Below the pieces are notes generated by a model. The model did not search any database, was not told the DNA's origin, and saw nothing but the letters and a program-made list of their open reading frames with translations. Below, piece by piece: positions 32,562 through 41,957 of a DNA stretch of 46,122 nucleotides; the first letter of the stretch is position 1, and the number at the start of each line of letters is the position of its first letter. The position numbers were made by a program, and so were the translations under genes. This stretch comes from Clostridia bacterium (GTDB lineage: Bacteria > Bacillota > Clostridia > Oscillospirales > CAG-272): assembly GCA_017461365.1 (NCBI GenBank), contig JAFTYG010000007.1, positions 1 to 46,122 on the forward strand. The letters are read 5' to 3'.

Positions 32562-35478
32562 TACCTTCCTCCTGCTTTTTCTGATCAATAGCCGCGATAA
32601 GACTCCTCAGACGTATCTTTATCGCGCCGAGGTTCGTGACCTCATCTATCTTTATCTGCGTGTACAGATCGCCGTAGTGCTCAAGCAAACTGCGCACCTC
32701 GTCGGTCGTCAGCGCGTCAAGACCGCAGCCAAAGGATACAAGATGTACAAGATACATATCCTTCTGCGTTGACACGTACTTAGCCGCCGAAAAGAGTCTC
32801 TGATGGTATGTCCACTGGCTGAGCAGATTTACCTTGAATTTAGGTATCATACAAGCCACCGCATCCTCGGATATAACGGCAAAGCCAAGCGCCGATATGA
32901 GCTTGTGAATACCGTGATTTATCTCGGGATCTGCATGGTAAGGACGTCCCGCAAGCACAATTATCCGCTTGCCCTCTGCGCGAGCCGCCTCTGCTATCCT
33001 CAGCCCCTCGCGATTTATGTCCGCCATATAAGCGTCGTACGCCTCATACGCCTTCTTGCAGGCGCTCTTCACCTCTTTCGACGTAAACGCGCCGAAATGC
33101 TTTTCAAGGACCTTCTTCATGCGCGCGGAAAACTCGCGTCTGTTGTGAGGACCGACGTAATCGTTGATGTACTTGATAGAGCCAAAATTGAGCGTGTTCG
33201 CCTCTATGACCTCGGGGTAGCCCGCAATGACCGCACAGTTGTAGTTTCTCGCGCTCTTCTTTTCATCAAAGTTAAAGGTCATGCAGGGGTAGAATATAGC
33301 ATCAACCCCCATCTCTATAAGCTGTTGGATATGTCCGTGCATCATCTTCGCGGGGAAGCAAACTGTATCCGACGGAATAGTTCCCTGCCCCTTGAGATAG
33401 AGCTTACGGTTCGAAAATCCGCTCATCCTGACCTTAAAGCCAAGCTCGCGCAAAAGCGTATTCCAGAACGGATACATCTCATACATATTAAGCCCCATAG
33501 GCAGACCTATAACGCCGCGCGTGCCCTCACCCTCGGGATACGCCGCAAGCTTTTTGAGCTTGTACTCATAGAGATTGAGAGAGTCGTCCTGAGACTTGTT
33601 CGTAACGGGCTTCTCACATCGGTTTCCTCCGATAAATCTGCGTCCGCCGCCGAAATCGTTTACCGTAAGCTGACACTTGTTGTTACAGCCCTTGCAGGTA
33701 ACACTCTTTATCGTATAGCTGAAGTTTTTCAACTCCTCATAAGAAAGAAGACCCGAAGCACCCTCGCCACTCTTCATCTGCTTTGCATAAAGAGCCGCGC
33801 CGTAAGCGCCCATCATGCCCGCAATATCGGGGCGTATGACCTCAGCGCCTATCTCCTGCTCAAACGCACGAAGCACAGCATTGTTAAGAAAAGTACCGCC
33901 CTGAACGACTATCCGCTTGCCGAGCTCCTCTGCCGAATGAACTCTTATTACCTTGTAAAGAGCATTTTTGACAACGCTTATCGAAAGACCTGCCGAGATA
34001 TTTTCAACCGTAACGCCCTCCTTCTGCGCCTGCTTTACAGACGAGTTCATAAAGACGGTACAGCGCGAGCCGAGATCAACAGGCTTGTCACCGAAAAGTC
34101 CAAGATTTGCAAACTCGTCGATAGGATAGCCGAGAGAGCTTGCAAACGCCTGCAAAAATGAGCCGCAGCCCGATGAGCAGGCTTCGTTAAGGAATATGTT
34201 ATCTATCGCGCCGCCACGTATCTTGAAGCACTTCATATCCTGACCGCCGATGTCAATAATAAACTCAACGTCAGGCATAAAATACTTAGCCGCCGTAAAA
34301 TGAGCGACCGTTTCGACAACGCCTATGTCTATTCCGAGCGCGTTTCTCATCATATCCTCGCCGTAGCCCGTAACGGCGCTCGATATTATCTTCACCTTGG
34401 GATACTTCTCATACATTTCCATAAGCGTATCCCTTACAACGTCAATGGGCTTACCCTGATTTGACTGATACTTTGAGAATATAATAGCCCCGTCCGCATC
34501 GGTAAGCACTACCTTCAGCGTAGTAGAGCCCGAGTCGATGCCAAGATAGGCGTCTCCCTCATACTCCACCCCCTCGCGCCTCGGAACACTGTGCGAATTG
34601 TGGCGCGCCATAAATTCGTCGTATTCCAGCTTGTCGGCAAACAAGGGGCGTAAGGTCTGAGTAGCCGAGAGCTCAGACTTCTCCCCGATCTTTTCAAGCA
34701 CAGCCTCAAGATCGACCTTCTCCTCGGCATAATAAGCCGCGCCGAGAGCGACAAATACAAGAGAATCCTCGGGACATACACCCTCGCATCCGAGCGTCTT
34801 GTCAAACGCGCGCCTCAGCTCGGACAGGAAGGTCAAAGGACCGCCGAGATATACTATATTTCCCTCTATCGGATGTCCCTGAGCTAACCCCGTAATAGTC
34901 TGATTGACTATCGCGTAAAAAATACTTGCCGAAATATCTTCTTTTCTTGCTCCTTGGTTGAGAAGAGGCTGTATATCTGTCTTTGCAAATACACCGCACC
35001 GCGAAGCGATAGAATATATCTTTTCGTGATGCTTCGCAAGCTCGTTCATCTCACCCGTTTCTATCTGCATAAGACTTGCCATCTGATCGGCAAACGCGCC
35101 CGTACCGCCCGCGCAGGTGCCGTTCATGCGCACCTCAAGATTTCCGCGCAGAAAAAGTATCTTCGCGTCCTCTCCGCCGAGCTCAATGACAACGTCGGTG
35201 TCGGGAAGTCTGTTGCTTATTGCAACCTTTGTGGCATAGACCTCCTGCACAAAGGGCACCCCCGCCCTCTCGGCAAGTCCCATTCCAGCTGAGCCCGACA
35301 CGGCGCATACCACGGGCTCGGTTATATTGAATTTATCAATGAGTCCCTTTATTACCTCTCGGGCCTTCTCCGTGATCATCGCAAAATGACGCTCATAGCT
35401 TTTGTGAAGGAGCTTACCCGAGTCATCAAGCACGACACACTTGATAGTGGTCGAGCCTATATCAATACCTATTTTCAT
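32533..35478 (-). CDS. Two-domain acyl-CoA dehydratase activase with DUF2229, PlsA-like
   Basis: 981 aa. Two ASKHA ATPase domains of the BadF/BcrA/HgdC group are seen: KIGIDIGSTTIKCVVLDD at 2-19 with the cluster-binding C122 in NGTCAGGTGAF, and YLGIDSGSTTLKVVLTD from about 312 with ACSSGCGSF. A Cys pair motif CKGCNNKC and a DUF2229 domain follow. Activases of this kind use ATP to push an electron from a [4Fe-4S] cluster to a partner reductase. With the overlapping PlsR-like gene it forms the two parts of a BCR/HAD-type enzyme. The upstream A-T-R enzyme ends 13 bp before this start. Confidence 0.88.
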   Translation of the reverse strand: MKIGIDIGSTTIKCVVLDDSGKLLHKSYERHFAMITEKAREVIKGLIDKFNITEPVVCAVSGSAGMGLAERAGVPFVQEVYATKVAISNRLPDTDVVIELGGEDAKILFLRGNLEVRMNGTCAGGTGAFADQMASLMQIETGEMNELAKHHEKIYSIASRCGVFAKTDIQPLLNQGARKEDISASIFYAIVNQTITGLAQGHPIEGNIVYLGGPLTFLSELRRAFDKTLGCEGVCPEDSLVFVALGAAYYAEEKVDLEAVLEKIGEKSELSATQTLRPLFADKLEYDEFMARHNSHSVPRREGVEYEGDAYLGIDSGSTTLKVVLTDADGAIIFSKYQSNQGKPIDVVRDTLMEMYEKYPKVKIISSAVTGYGEDMMRNALGIDIGVVETVAHFTAAKYFMPDVEFIIDIGGQDMKCFKIRGGAIDNIFLNEACSSGCGSFLQAFASSLGYPIDEFANLGLFGDKPVDLGSRCTVFMNSSVKQAQKEGVTVENISAGLSISVVKNALYKVIRVHSAEELGKRIVVQGGTFLNNAVLRAFEQEIGAEVIRPDIAGMMGAYGAALYAKQMKSGEGASGLLSYEELKNFSYTIKSVTCKGCNNKCQLTVNDFGGGRRFIGGNRCEKPVTNKSQDDSLNLYEYKLKKLAAYPEGEGTRGVIGLPMGLNMYEMYPFWNTLLRELGFKVRMSGFSNRKLYLKGQGTIPSDTVCFPAKMMHGHIQQLIEMGVDAIFYPCMTFNFDEKKSARNYNCAVIAGYPEVIEANTLNFGSIKYINDYVGPHNRREFSARMKKVLEKHFGAFTSKEVKSACKKAYEAYDAYMADINREGLRIAEAARAEGKRIIVLAGRPYHADPEINHGIHKLISALGFAVISEDAVACMIPKFKVNLLSQWTYHQRLFSAAKYVSTQKDMYLVHLVSFGCGLDALTTDEVRSLLEHYGDLYTQIKIDEVTNLGAIKIRLRSLIAAIDQKKQEEGNGKKDALQG

Positions 35479-35491
35479 CGGTTTCCTTTCC

Positions 35492-38443
35492 TTATCGGAT
35501 CTTATTCATGTAGCCGAGATACCTTATACCTATCTTAGACCACTTAAATCCCAGCTTTTTCAACTCCCGTATCGTAAATTCATTACTCATCGGAATATTC
35601 TTCGACGAGGAAGCAAGCGACGTGTAGAACGACAACACCGCAACAGCCTTGTCCGTGATCATTTCCTTGAGAGACTTTTCGAATATCTCACGCGGAACCT
35701 CCTTTATGCTCCTGAACAGCTTCTTCGCGAGAGTATCGACGGTAAACATATGCGGATTGTAGAGATTGTAAATGTTGTTGACTCTGTTGTGAAGAGCAAG
35801 TCTGACGTACGCGTCGGCGCACTCGTCAACGGGAGTAAAGTCTATCGGATAGTCCGCGACCTCCTTGCTGTACACACCTACCTTTAGTATGCCTCTGCAA
35901 CGGTCAAGAAAGCCGTTGTCCTGAGCGTTTCTCTGGAACTTGCCGTCCGACATTCTCCAGGTCAGATTTCCGATACGGAAAATATTCGCCTTAAGCCCGT
36001 TCTCACGCGCAAGCAATACTCTCTCTTCAGCCTTGTATTTCGAATGAATATAGACGTTCTGAGTGTAATTCTGACCTATGTCAAGTATAAATTCGTCAAA
36101 CTTAGCGTCGGGATTTTTCTGCTCAACAGTGCCCGCGCCGTGAACGCTTGCGGTAGACGTATGCTGAAGCACAGCCCCCGAAAGCATACAGAAGTCTATA
36201 ACGTTCTGCGTACCCACGACATTTGTGCGCTCAAACTCCTCATAGTGTCCCGCATGGCTTACGTTCGCGGCGGTGTGGATGACCATATCCACCCGCTTCA
36301 CAAGCTGATCGTAATCCTCGTCCGACAGCCCGAACTTAGGCTGCTTTATGTCACCGATCCTTACCTTGTACCTGAAATATTCATGCTCCTTGGGGAAATA
36401 ATATTTCAGTATATTTTTCAGCTTCTCCTCACTGCGGACAAGACAAATAACGTGCATCTTTCTTCTGAGAAGCTCGCGGAGAATATGCGAGCCGAGGAAG
36501 CCCGTAGCTCCCGTAAGAAGAACGTACTTCACCTCATTGTTGTGCAGCATATTGGAGTTGTGCCTGATAAGCTCGTTTATGTCTATGCGGTTGTCATCCG
36601 AGGCAGCCTTGTCCTTAACCGTAAGCAATACCTTCTCAAGCTGCTCGACAGTGGGATTTTCATAGATCTCCTGAGCCTGAACGCCGATAAGCGCCGAGAC
36701 CTCGAGAGCTGCAAGGCTGTCGCCGCCGAGATCAAAGAAATCCTCCTTGATGCCTATGTTTCTGCATCCAAGAACGTTTTCAAATGCCGCGGCGATCTTC
36801 TTCTGCTCTCTCGTCGTCGGAGGAACGTGCTCAACAGTCTTTTTGGCAACGACCTCTCTGACCATTTTGATAGCTTCCTTACGCTTTATCTTGAGCGTGG
36901 TCGTCTTGGGGAAATCCCTCGAAATGAACGCAATGGAGACCATGCGCTTGTAGGGAGGAAGCGTGGCATTAAGAGCCTTAATTCCGAGCTTTATGGACTG
37001 CGTCAGATTTTTGTCATTGAAGTCGGCAGGCTGAACCACCGCGCAGAGCTTGCCCTTATTTTCGTAGACCATAACGTCCTTAACTCCGTCGAGCACCGCG
37101 ACCTGAGCCTCAAGCTCCTCGGGATATATGTTCTTTCCGTTGTCAAGGATTATCAGATTTTTCGAGCGTCCCGTTATGTAAAGATAACCGTCCTCGTCAA
37201 AATAGCCGAGGTCTCCCGTACGGAGATAGCCATCCTCAGTGAACGCTTCTGCCGTAGCCTCGGGATTTTTGTAGTAGCCGAGCATAACGCCGTCGCCCTT
37301 TACGATGATCTCACCGTTATCTATCTTAACGTCCATATAAGAAACGGGCTTTCCGACAGAGCCGAAGCGATTCATGTTCGGATAGTTTGCCGAAATAAGA
37401 GGCGAGCACTCCGTAAGTCCGTAGCCCTGATACATATTTACGCCAAACTCGTCAAACGCTTCAGCAATCTCAGGGCGCAAAGCCGCGCCGCCGACTATCA
37501 CGTTGGTGAGATTGCCGCCGAACTTATCAAGAAGACTCTTGTAGAGCTCGCGCCTTGCGTCGATCTTTAAAGTCTTGAGTATTCTGTTTACCTTCTTCGC
37601 CGCAGCGACCTTGCGCTTGTTCGGACCGCACGAAATCCCCTCCATGACCTTCTTGTAGAAGATCTCAGCGATCGTCGGAACCACAAGGATTACCGAGGGC
37701 TTAAATCTGTTGAGATTTGCAACTATATTTTCAAGCTTGTCGTTGATACAAACGGTCGCTCCGCAGTAGAGAACGCCGAGATTGTCAACTGTCAGCTCAA
37801 AGGTATGATGGATAGGCAGCACAGACATAACGATAGGATCGCTCTTCAGATTTTGAGCGAAATCCATCCGGTAAATATCGTTTATATTTGACACGATATT
37901 CTTCTGACTGAGCATAACACCCTTGCTCACACCCGTCGTACCCGACGTAAAAAGTATCTCAGAGAGCGCATCGGGATCGATCTTTGGCAGCTTTACGTGC
38001 TCGGTTCGCAGTATGTCGCGGAAGGACTTGTCCGAGAAAAGAACGACCTCTTTTACACAGTTTTCAGCCTCGGTTATCTTTCCGAGCATAGACTCAAACT
38101 CCTCGGAAAGAAATACCATATCCGCGTCTCCCATCACGAGCAGATCAAGCATCTCATCCTCAGAGAGCATCTTGTCTATCGGGATGATAACGTTAGCGCT
38201 GCACGCAACGCCGAGAAACGTAGTTACCCAACGGTAGCTTGACGAGCCGATGATAGCGATATGCTTCCCTGTCCAGCCCTTTTTCACAAAATAGGACGCG
38301 ACCGAGTTCACATCACGCTCAAGCTCAGTAAAGGACTTACCTACGACAACGTCGTCAACGATATACCTGTAAGCATCTCTGTCTCTGTACGCCTTTGCTA
38401 TTTCTTTTACATATTCCTGAAGATCGACAAGCGTCTTTTTCAC
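35492..38443 (-). CDS. Adenylation-thiolation-reductase enzyme (carboxylic acid reductase-like)
   Basis: 983 aa. A-domain about 1-525: P-loop LFTSGTTGVSKG (164-175), YGLTE (341-345), YLRTGDLGYFDEDGYLYITG (406-425). Carrier domain about 545-610 with the phosphopantetheine Ser 576 in DLGGDSL. Reductase domain about 636-983: LTGATGFLGSH (643-653) for NADPH, catalytic Tyr798 and Lys802 in VYIHSKYKAE. Such enzymes activate a carboxylic acid, load it on the carrier and release it as an aldehyde (or alcohol). There is no condensation domain. It is shorter than classic reductases of this type (about 1170 aa). Start is GTG with GGAG upstream. First gene of the Pls-like operon; the acid is probably a fatty acid (inference). 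Confidence 0.9.
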   Translation of the reverse strand: MKKTLVDLQEYVKEIAKAYRDRDAYRYIVDDVVVGKSFTELERDVNSVASYFVKKGWTGKHIAIIGSSSYRWVTTFLGVACSANVIIPIDKMLSEDEMLDLLVMGDADMVFLSEEFESMLGKITEAENCVKEVVLFSDKSFRDILRTEHVKLPKIDPDALSEILFTSGTTGVSKGVMLSQKNIVSNINDIYRMDFAQNLKSDPIVMSVLPIHHTFELTVDNLGVLYCGATVCINDKLENIVANLNRFKPSVILVVPTIAEIFYKKVMEGISCGPNKRKVAAAKKVNRILKTLKIDARRELYKSLLDKFGGNLTNVIVGGAALRPEIAEAFDEFGVNMYQGYGLTECSPLISANYPNMNRFGSVGKPVSYMDVKIDNGEIIVKGDGVMLGYYKNPEATAEAFTEDGYLRTGDLGYFDEDGYLYITGRSKNLIILDNGKNIYPEELEAQVAVLDGVKDVMVYENKGKLCAVVQPADFNDKNLTQSIKLGIKALNATLPPYKRMVSIAFISRDFPKTTTLKIKRKEAIKMVREVVAKKTVEHVPPTTREQKKIAAAFENVLGCRNIGIKEDFFDLGGDSLAALEVSALIGVQAQEIYENPTVEQLEKVLLTVKDKAASDDNRIDINELIRHNSNMLHNNEVKYVLLTGATGFLGSHILRELLRRKMHVICLVRSEEKLKNILKYYFPKEHEYFRYKVRIGDIKQPKFGLSDEDYDQLVKRVDMVIHTAANVSHAGHYEEFERTNVVGTQNVIDFCMLSGAVLQHTSTASVHGAGTVEQKNPDAKFDEFILDIGQNYTQNVYIHSKYKAEERVLLARENGLKANIFRIGNLTWRMSDGKFQRNAQDNGFLDRCRGILKVGVYSKEVADYPIDFTPVDECADAYVRLALHNRVNNIYNLYNPHMFTVDTLAKKLFRSIKEVPREIFEKSLKEMITDKAVAVLSFYTSLASSSKNIPMSNEFTIRELKKLGFKWSKIGIRYLGYMNKIR

Positions 38444-38500
38444 AATTTTTTAACTCCATTCACATATATATAACTTTTTGTAAACAAAAACCCAACATAT

Positions 38501-38529
38501 ATTATACAACATTTAAAATTAGTTGTATA
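38501..38529 (-). promoter_or_regulatory. Possible promoter of the A-T-R/Pls-like operon
   Basis: On the - strand a TATAAT (complement of 38501-38506) lies about 58 bp upstream of the GTG start. The -35 (TATACA) is poor, so regulation by an activator is possible. The rest of the 311-bp gap to trkA is AT-rich with no further element seen. Confidence 0.4.
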
Positions 38530-38655
38530 TATTTTTTTCAAAAATTTATTATCAATTTTTCGTGATTTTTCGTCGTATGCCCCAATGTAAATTCGAATTT
38601 TCAGCTCATCATCCGCTATCATGGCGTGATTTCCCCACCCGTTTACATAAATCAC

Positions 38656-38684
38656 TTGAATTTACATAAAAAGTGTGATATAAT
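38656..38684 (+). promoter_or_regulatory. Sigma-A promoter of trkA-trkH
   Basis: TTGAAT, 17-bp spacer, TATAAT with the TGA extension frequent in this genome. A leader of about 64 nt follows; no known K+ or c-di-AMP riboswitch fits in it. Confidence 0.75.
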
Positions 38685-38754
38685 AGGTACGTTCCGTAGG
38701 ATCTGCCTGCGAAATAACCGTATCGGATGTATTTATGTATTAGGAGCTATAGCT

Positions 38755-40110
38755 ATGAAAATAGTAATCATCGGTCTTGGCACTATAGGCAGGACCATAC
38801 TTAAAAATCTGTCGGGAAAGGGACACACCGTAACCATCATCGACGAGGATAAAGATAAGATCGAAAGCCTCATCGAAAAATACGACGTCTCAGGCGTCGT
38901 CGGTAACGGCGCGTGCCTTGAGATTCAAAAGGAAGCAAACGTAAAGGGCGCAGATCTCGCCATAGTGCTTACGGGCAGCGATGAGCTCAACGTGTTCGCT
39001 TGCCTTGTTGCAAAAAAGATAGGCGTAAAAAATACCATCGCCCGCGTCCGAAATCCCGATTACAGAAAACAGATCATGGATATGAAGGACGAGCTCGGTA
39101 TCTCAATGATCGTCAATCCCGAAAAGGATACCGCAAACGAAATATTCAATCTTATCAACCTACCATCCATAGCGCAGGTCGAGCACTTTGCAAACGGCAG
39201 AGCCCTGCTCGTCGAGATAGTTGCCGAAAAGGGATGCTCCCTCATCGGTGAGACGCTTATCTCTCTCGGCAAAAAGCTCACCACAAAGGTGCTCATATGC
39301 GCCGTTCAGAGAGGACAGGACGTCATCATCCCGACAGGTAACTTTACTATCGAGGAGGATGACAGAATTCACCTGACCTCCGACGCAAAATCCCTGCGTG
39401 ACTTCTTATCTGAGATTAACCTCGTCACCTCGCCGCTCAAAAATATTATGATCGTAGGCGGCAGTAAGATAGGGTATTACCTTGCCGACGAGCTATCAAA
39501 AAAGAAATATAAGATCAAGCTTATCGAAAGCAATAAATCAACCGCCGAGGAGCTCGCGGACAGCCTGCCCCGCGTCACCGTTATCTACGGAAACGGAACG
39601 CGGCACGATCTGCTCCTTGAAGAGGGCATCGAGGCGATGGACGCCTTCGTCGCGCTCACCGATACCGACGAGGAAAATATGGTCGTCTCAATGTTCGCCA
39701 ATAAAATGAAGGTAAGAAAGACCATCACTCAGATCAAGAGCGATGACCTGTACGGTATGCTCGACGAGCTCGGTATCAATAATAACGTCTCGCCCAAGGA
39801 CATCGTCGCGGACAAAATTATCAGCTATATCCGAGCGATCGCAAATAAGAGAGGCAGTAACGTCCTCACACTCTACCGCTTGGTAAACAATCAGGTCGAG
39901 GCGCTCGAGTTTCTCGCAAAGAAGCAGGAGCGTATATACGATAAGCCCCTGAGAGAATTGAAGATCAAGGAAAATTGCCTCATCGCCTGCATCATCAGAC
40001 AAAGCGAGGTCATTATCCCTGGCGGTAACGATTGCATAAAGCAAGGCGATAACGTCATCGTCGTTACCACACATAAGAACTTCGATGACCTCACCAATAT
40101 CTTCGAGTAA
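38755..40110 (+). CDS. trkA: Trk potassium uptake regulator TrkA
   Basis: 451 aa, the usual TrkA length. Two repeats, each with a Rossmann RCK-N domain and an RCK-C domain: KIVIIGLGTIGRTILKNLSG at residues 2-21 and NIMIVGGSKIGYYLADELS at about 227-245. It binds nucleotides (NAD/ATP) and gates the TrkH channel from the cytoplasm. The ATG at 38755 is used because it has TAGGAG upstream and gives the canonical N-terminus; a longer frame would start before the promoter's expected transcript. The trkH gene follows after 14 bp. Confidence 0.96.
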   Translation: MKIVIIGLGTIGRTILKNLSGKGHTVTIIDEDKDKIESLIEKYDVSGVVGNGACLEIQKEANVKGADLAIVLTGSDELNVFACLVAKKIGVKNTIARVRNPDYRKQIMDMKDELGISMIVNPEKDTANEIFNLINLPSIAQVEHFANGRALLVEIVAEKGCSLIGETLISLGKKLTTKVLICAVQRGQDVIIPTGNFTIEEDDRIHLTSDAKSLRDFLSEINLVTSPLKNIMIVGGSKIGYYLADELSKKKYKIKLIESNKSTAEELADSLPRVTVIYGNGTRHDLLLEEGIEAMDAFVALTDTDEENMVVSMFANKMKVRKTITQIKSDDLYGMLDELGINNNVSPKDIVADKIISYIRAIANKRGSNVLTLYRLVNNQVEALEFLAKKQERIYDKPLRELKIKENCLIACIIRQSEVIIPGGNDCIKQGDNVIVVTTHKNFDDLTNIFE

Positions 40111-40124
40111 GGCGGCGATCGGAT

Positions 40125-41708
40125 ATGAATTATAAAAAGCTCGGAAAGATACTCGGCAAAATTATGATACTTGAGGCGATACTGATGATCGCCCCACTTG
40201 CCGTTTCATTGATCTATAAAGAGGGCGCAAAAAACGTCCTCGCCTTCCTCATCCCTATCCTTGCGCTCACGCTCGTCGGATTTCTGTTGCAGATACCAAA
40301 GCCCAAAAGAGATAATCTCTATCAGAAAGAGGGCTTTGCACTGACGGCTCTCGTCTGGGTAGTTATGACACTCTTCGGAGCCATCCCCTTCATCATCAAC
40401 GGCGATATTCCGAATTATATAGACGCTTGGTTCGAGATAATGTCGGGATTTACCACAACGGGATCAAGCATCATCACCGACATCACGGCAGTCTCACACT
40501 CCACACTCTTCTGGAGAAGCTTTTCCCACTGGATAGGCGGTATGGGAATACTCGTGTTCGTGCTTATCTTTATCCCCGAAAGCAATGAGGGCTCCTCGAT
40601 GCACCTGCTCAGAGCCGAAAGCCCGGGACCTCAGGTCGGTAAGATCGTATCAAAGATGAAGGTCACAGCAAGAATCCTCTACCTCATATATCTCGGAATG
40701 ACCGCACTTGAGATCATCATTCTCTGTTGCGGACCGCTCACAGATTATAACGCTATGAAGGACGCCCTCGGAGAGGCGGCGGCTAACAGCTACCATAACG
40801 ATAAGATATTCAACGCCCTCCTTGCATCCTTCGGATGCGCGGGCACGGGAGGCTTTGGCTTTATCCCGGGAAGTATGGAGTATTTTACCCCCTTCGCGCA
40901 GTACGTAATGTCGGTATTCCTCATTTTGTTCGGATGTAACTTCAGCCTGTATTACCTAATACTTATCGGAAAGGCGAGACAGATATTCAAAAGCGAGGAG
41001 TTCAAGAGCTACTTTCTCATTATCACCGCGGCTGTCACCTTCGTGTTCATAAGCCTCGTAGGAAAATTCGAAGCCTTCCCACAGACCTATACCACAGAAG
41101 AAGCCTTCAGGCACTCACTGTTTCAGGTAGCATCCCTTATGACCACCGCAGGATACTCGACCACAGACTTCAACGTTTGGCCGATGCTCGGAAAAACAGC
41201 GCTTGTAGTCGTAATGTTCATAGGAGCTATGGCAGGCTCGACCGCGGGAGGTATTAAGGTATCAAGAATAGTCATCGCCCTCAAAGGAGCGTATATCAAT
41301 ATAAGAAAGCTCATCAATCCAAGATACGTCCCAAAAGCTAAATTTGAGGGAAAAACACTTGAGGAAAGAACGATAAACGACGTGTTCGCGTTTATCACAC
41401 TCTATGCGTTCATCTTTGTGGCGGCGATATTCCTGCTGTCCTTCGATCCCATCAACGGAGAAATAATAACGGTAGTCTCCGACGCGGGAACCTACACCGT
41501 AAAGCACGGATTTTTCAGTAATTTCTCTGCCGCGCTCACCTGTATCTCCAATGTCGGTCCCGCATTCGAGGCAGTCGGACCGTACGCAAGCTTCGCGGAG
41601 TACAGTATGTTCTCTAAGGTCATCCTGACGCTTACTATGATGATCGGCAGACTCGAGATCCTCCCCGTCCTCATCCTCTTCAGCCCGAAAACGTGGAAAA
41701 AGATTTGA
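40125..41708 (+). CDS. trkH: Trk potassium channel subunit TrkH
   Basis: 527 aa, many membrane helices. Filter-like repeats are visible: FTTTGSSIITDI, GCAGTGGFGFIPGS, MTTAGYSTTDFNVW and CISNVGPAFEAVG, each with a central Gly, as expected for the fourfold pore of Ktr/Trk channels. HWIGGMGILVF is also conserved. Imports K+ together with TrkA; needed for turgor and pH homeostasis. Confidence 0.96.
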   Translation: MNYKKLGKILGKIMILEAILMIAPLAVSLIYKEGAKNVLAFLIPILALTLVGFLLQIPKPKRDNLYQKEGFALTALVWVVMTLFGAIPFIINGDIPNYIDAWFEIMSGFTTTGSSIITDITAVSHSTLFWRSFSHWIGGMGILVFVLIFIPESNEGSSMHLLRAESPGPQVGKIVSKMKVTARILYLIYLGMTALEIIILCCGPLTDYNAMKDALGEAAANSYHNDKIFNALLASFGCAGTGGFGFIPGSMEYFTPFAQYVMSVFLILFGCNFSLYYLILIGKARQIFKSEEFKSYFLIITAAVTFVFISLVGKFEAFPQTYTTEEAFRHSLFQVASLMTTAGYSTTDFNVWPMLGKTALVVVMFIGAMAGSTAGGIKVSRIVIALKGAYINIRKLINPRYVPKAKFEGKTLEERTINDVFAFITLYAFIFVAAIFLLSFDPINGEIITVVSDAGTYTVKHGFFSNFSAALTCISNVGPAFEAVGPYASFAEYSMFSKVILTLTMMIGRLEILPVLILFSPKTWKKI

Positions 41709-41741
41709 TAAATATCTGATAAATAAGAGTAATAACCAAAA

Positions 41742-41769
41742 ATAAAATCGAAAAAAATTTCGATTTTAT
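41742..41769. terminator. Terminator after trkH
   Basis: ATAAAATCGAAA / TTTCGATTTTAT, a 12-bp perfect stem in an AT-rich context. Confidence 0.65.
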
Positions 41770-41772
41770 CGC

Positions 41773-41801
41773 TTGAAAAATTCACAAAAAAATGATATAA
41801 T
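41773..41801 (+). promoter_or_regulatory. Sigma-A promoter of the small-gene pair
   Basis: TTGAAA, 17-bp spacer, TATAAT with TGA just before. Followed by a structured leader of about 150 nt. Confidence 0.8.
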
Positions 41802-41957
41802 TTAAGTGTAGGAAAGCCTACCAAGAGAGCGATGTAGCCTATTCACATCCGCGGCAGTCAGATGCGTTTAAACTATAAGTTTCGCTCGATCCTCTCTGTA
41901 TATTACGATTTCGTCGGTTCTGCCCGAGCCGTAACGTCGAGAGAGGAGGGTTAGCAA
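41802..41957 (+). promoter_or_regulatory. Structured leader that can hide the ribosome-binding site
   Basis: CCTCTCT (41891-41897) can pair with AGAGAGG (41940-41946), which overlaps the GGAGGG Shine-Dalgarno, closing a hairpin with inner UUACG/CGUAA and CGGUUC/GAGCCG stems. Alternatively, the same CUCUCU pairs with AGAGAG at 41824-41829 next to GAGCGA/UCGCUC (41827-41832 with 41882-41887), closing a branched 5' domain that contains GAUGU/ACAUC and AAACU/AGUUU hairpins. The two forms exclude each other, as in translation-level riboswitches or ribosomal-protein leaders. I do not recognise the class. Confidence 0.6.

Noticed and set aside
32803-34161. 452-aa open frame on the + strand
   Set aside because: Antisense to the activase gene; composition is biased and no domain is visible.
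36044-37570. 508-aa open frame on the + strand
   Set aside because: Antisense to the A-T-R enzyme with its complete motifs; no ribosome site and no family pattern.
38691-38754. Possible c-di-AMP (ydaO) or K+ riboswitch before trkA
   Set aside because: The leader is too short, and the conserved blocks of these classes are not visible.
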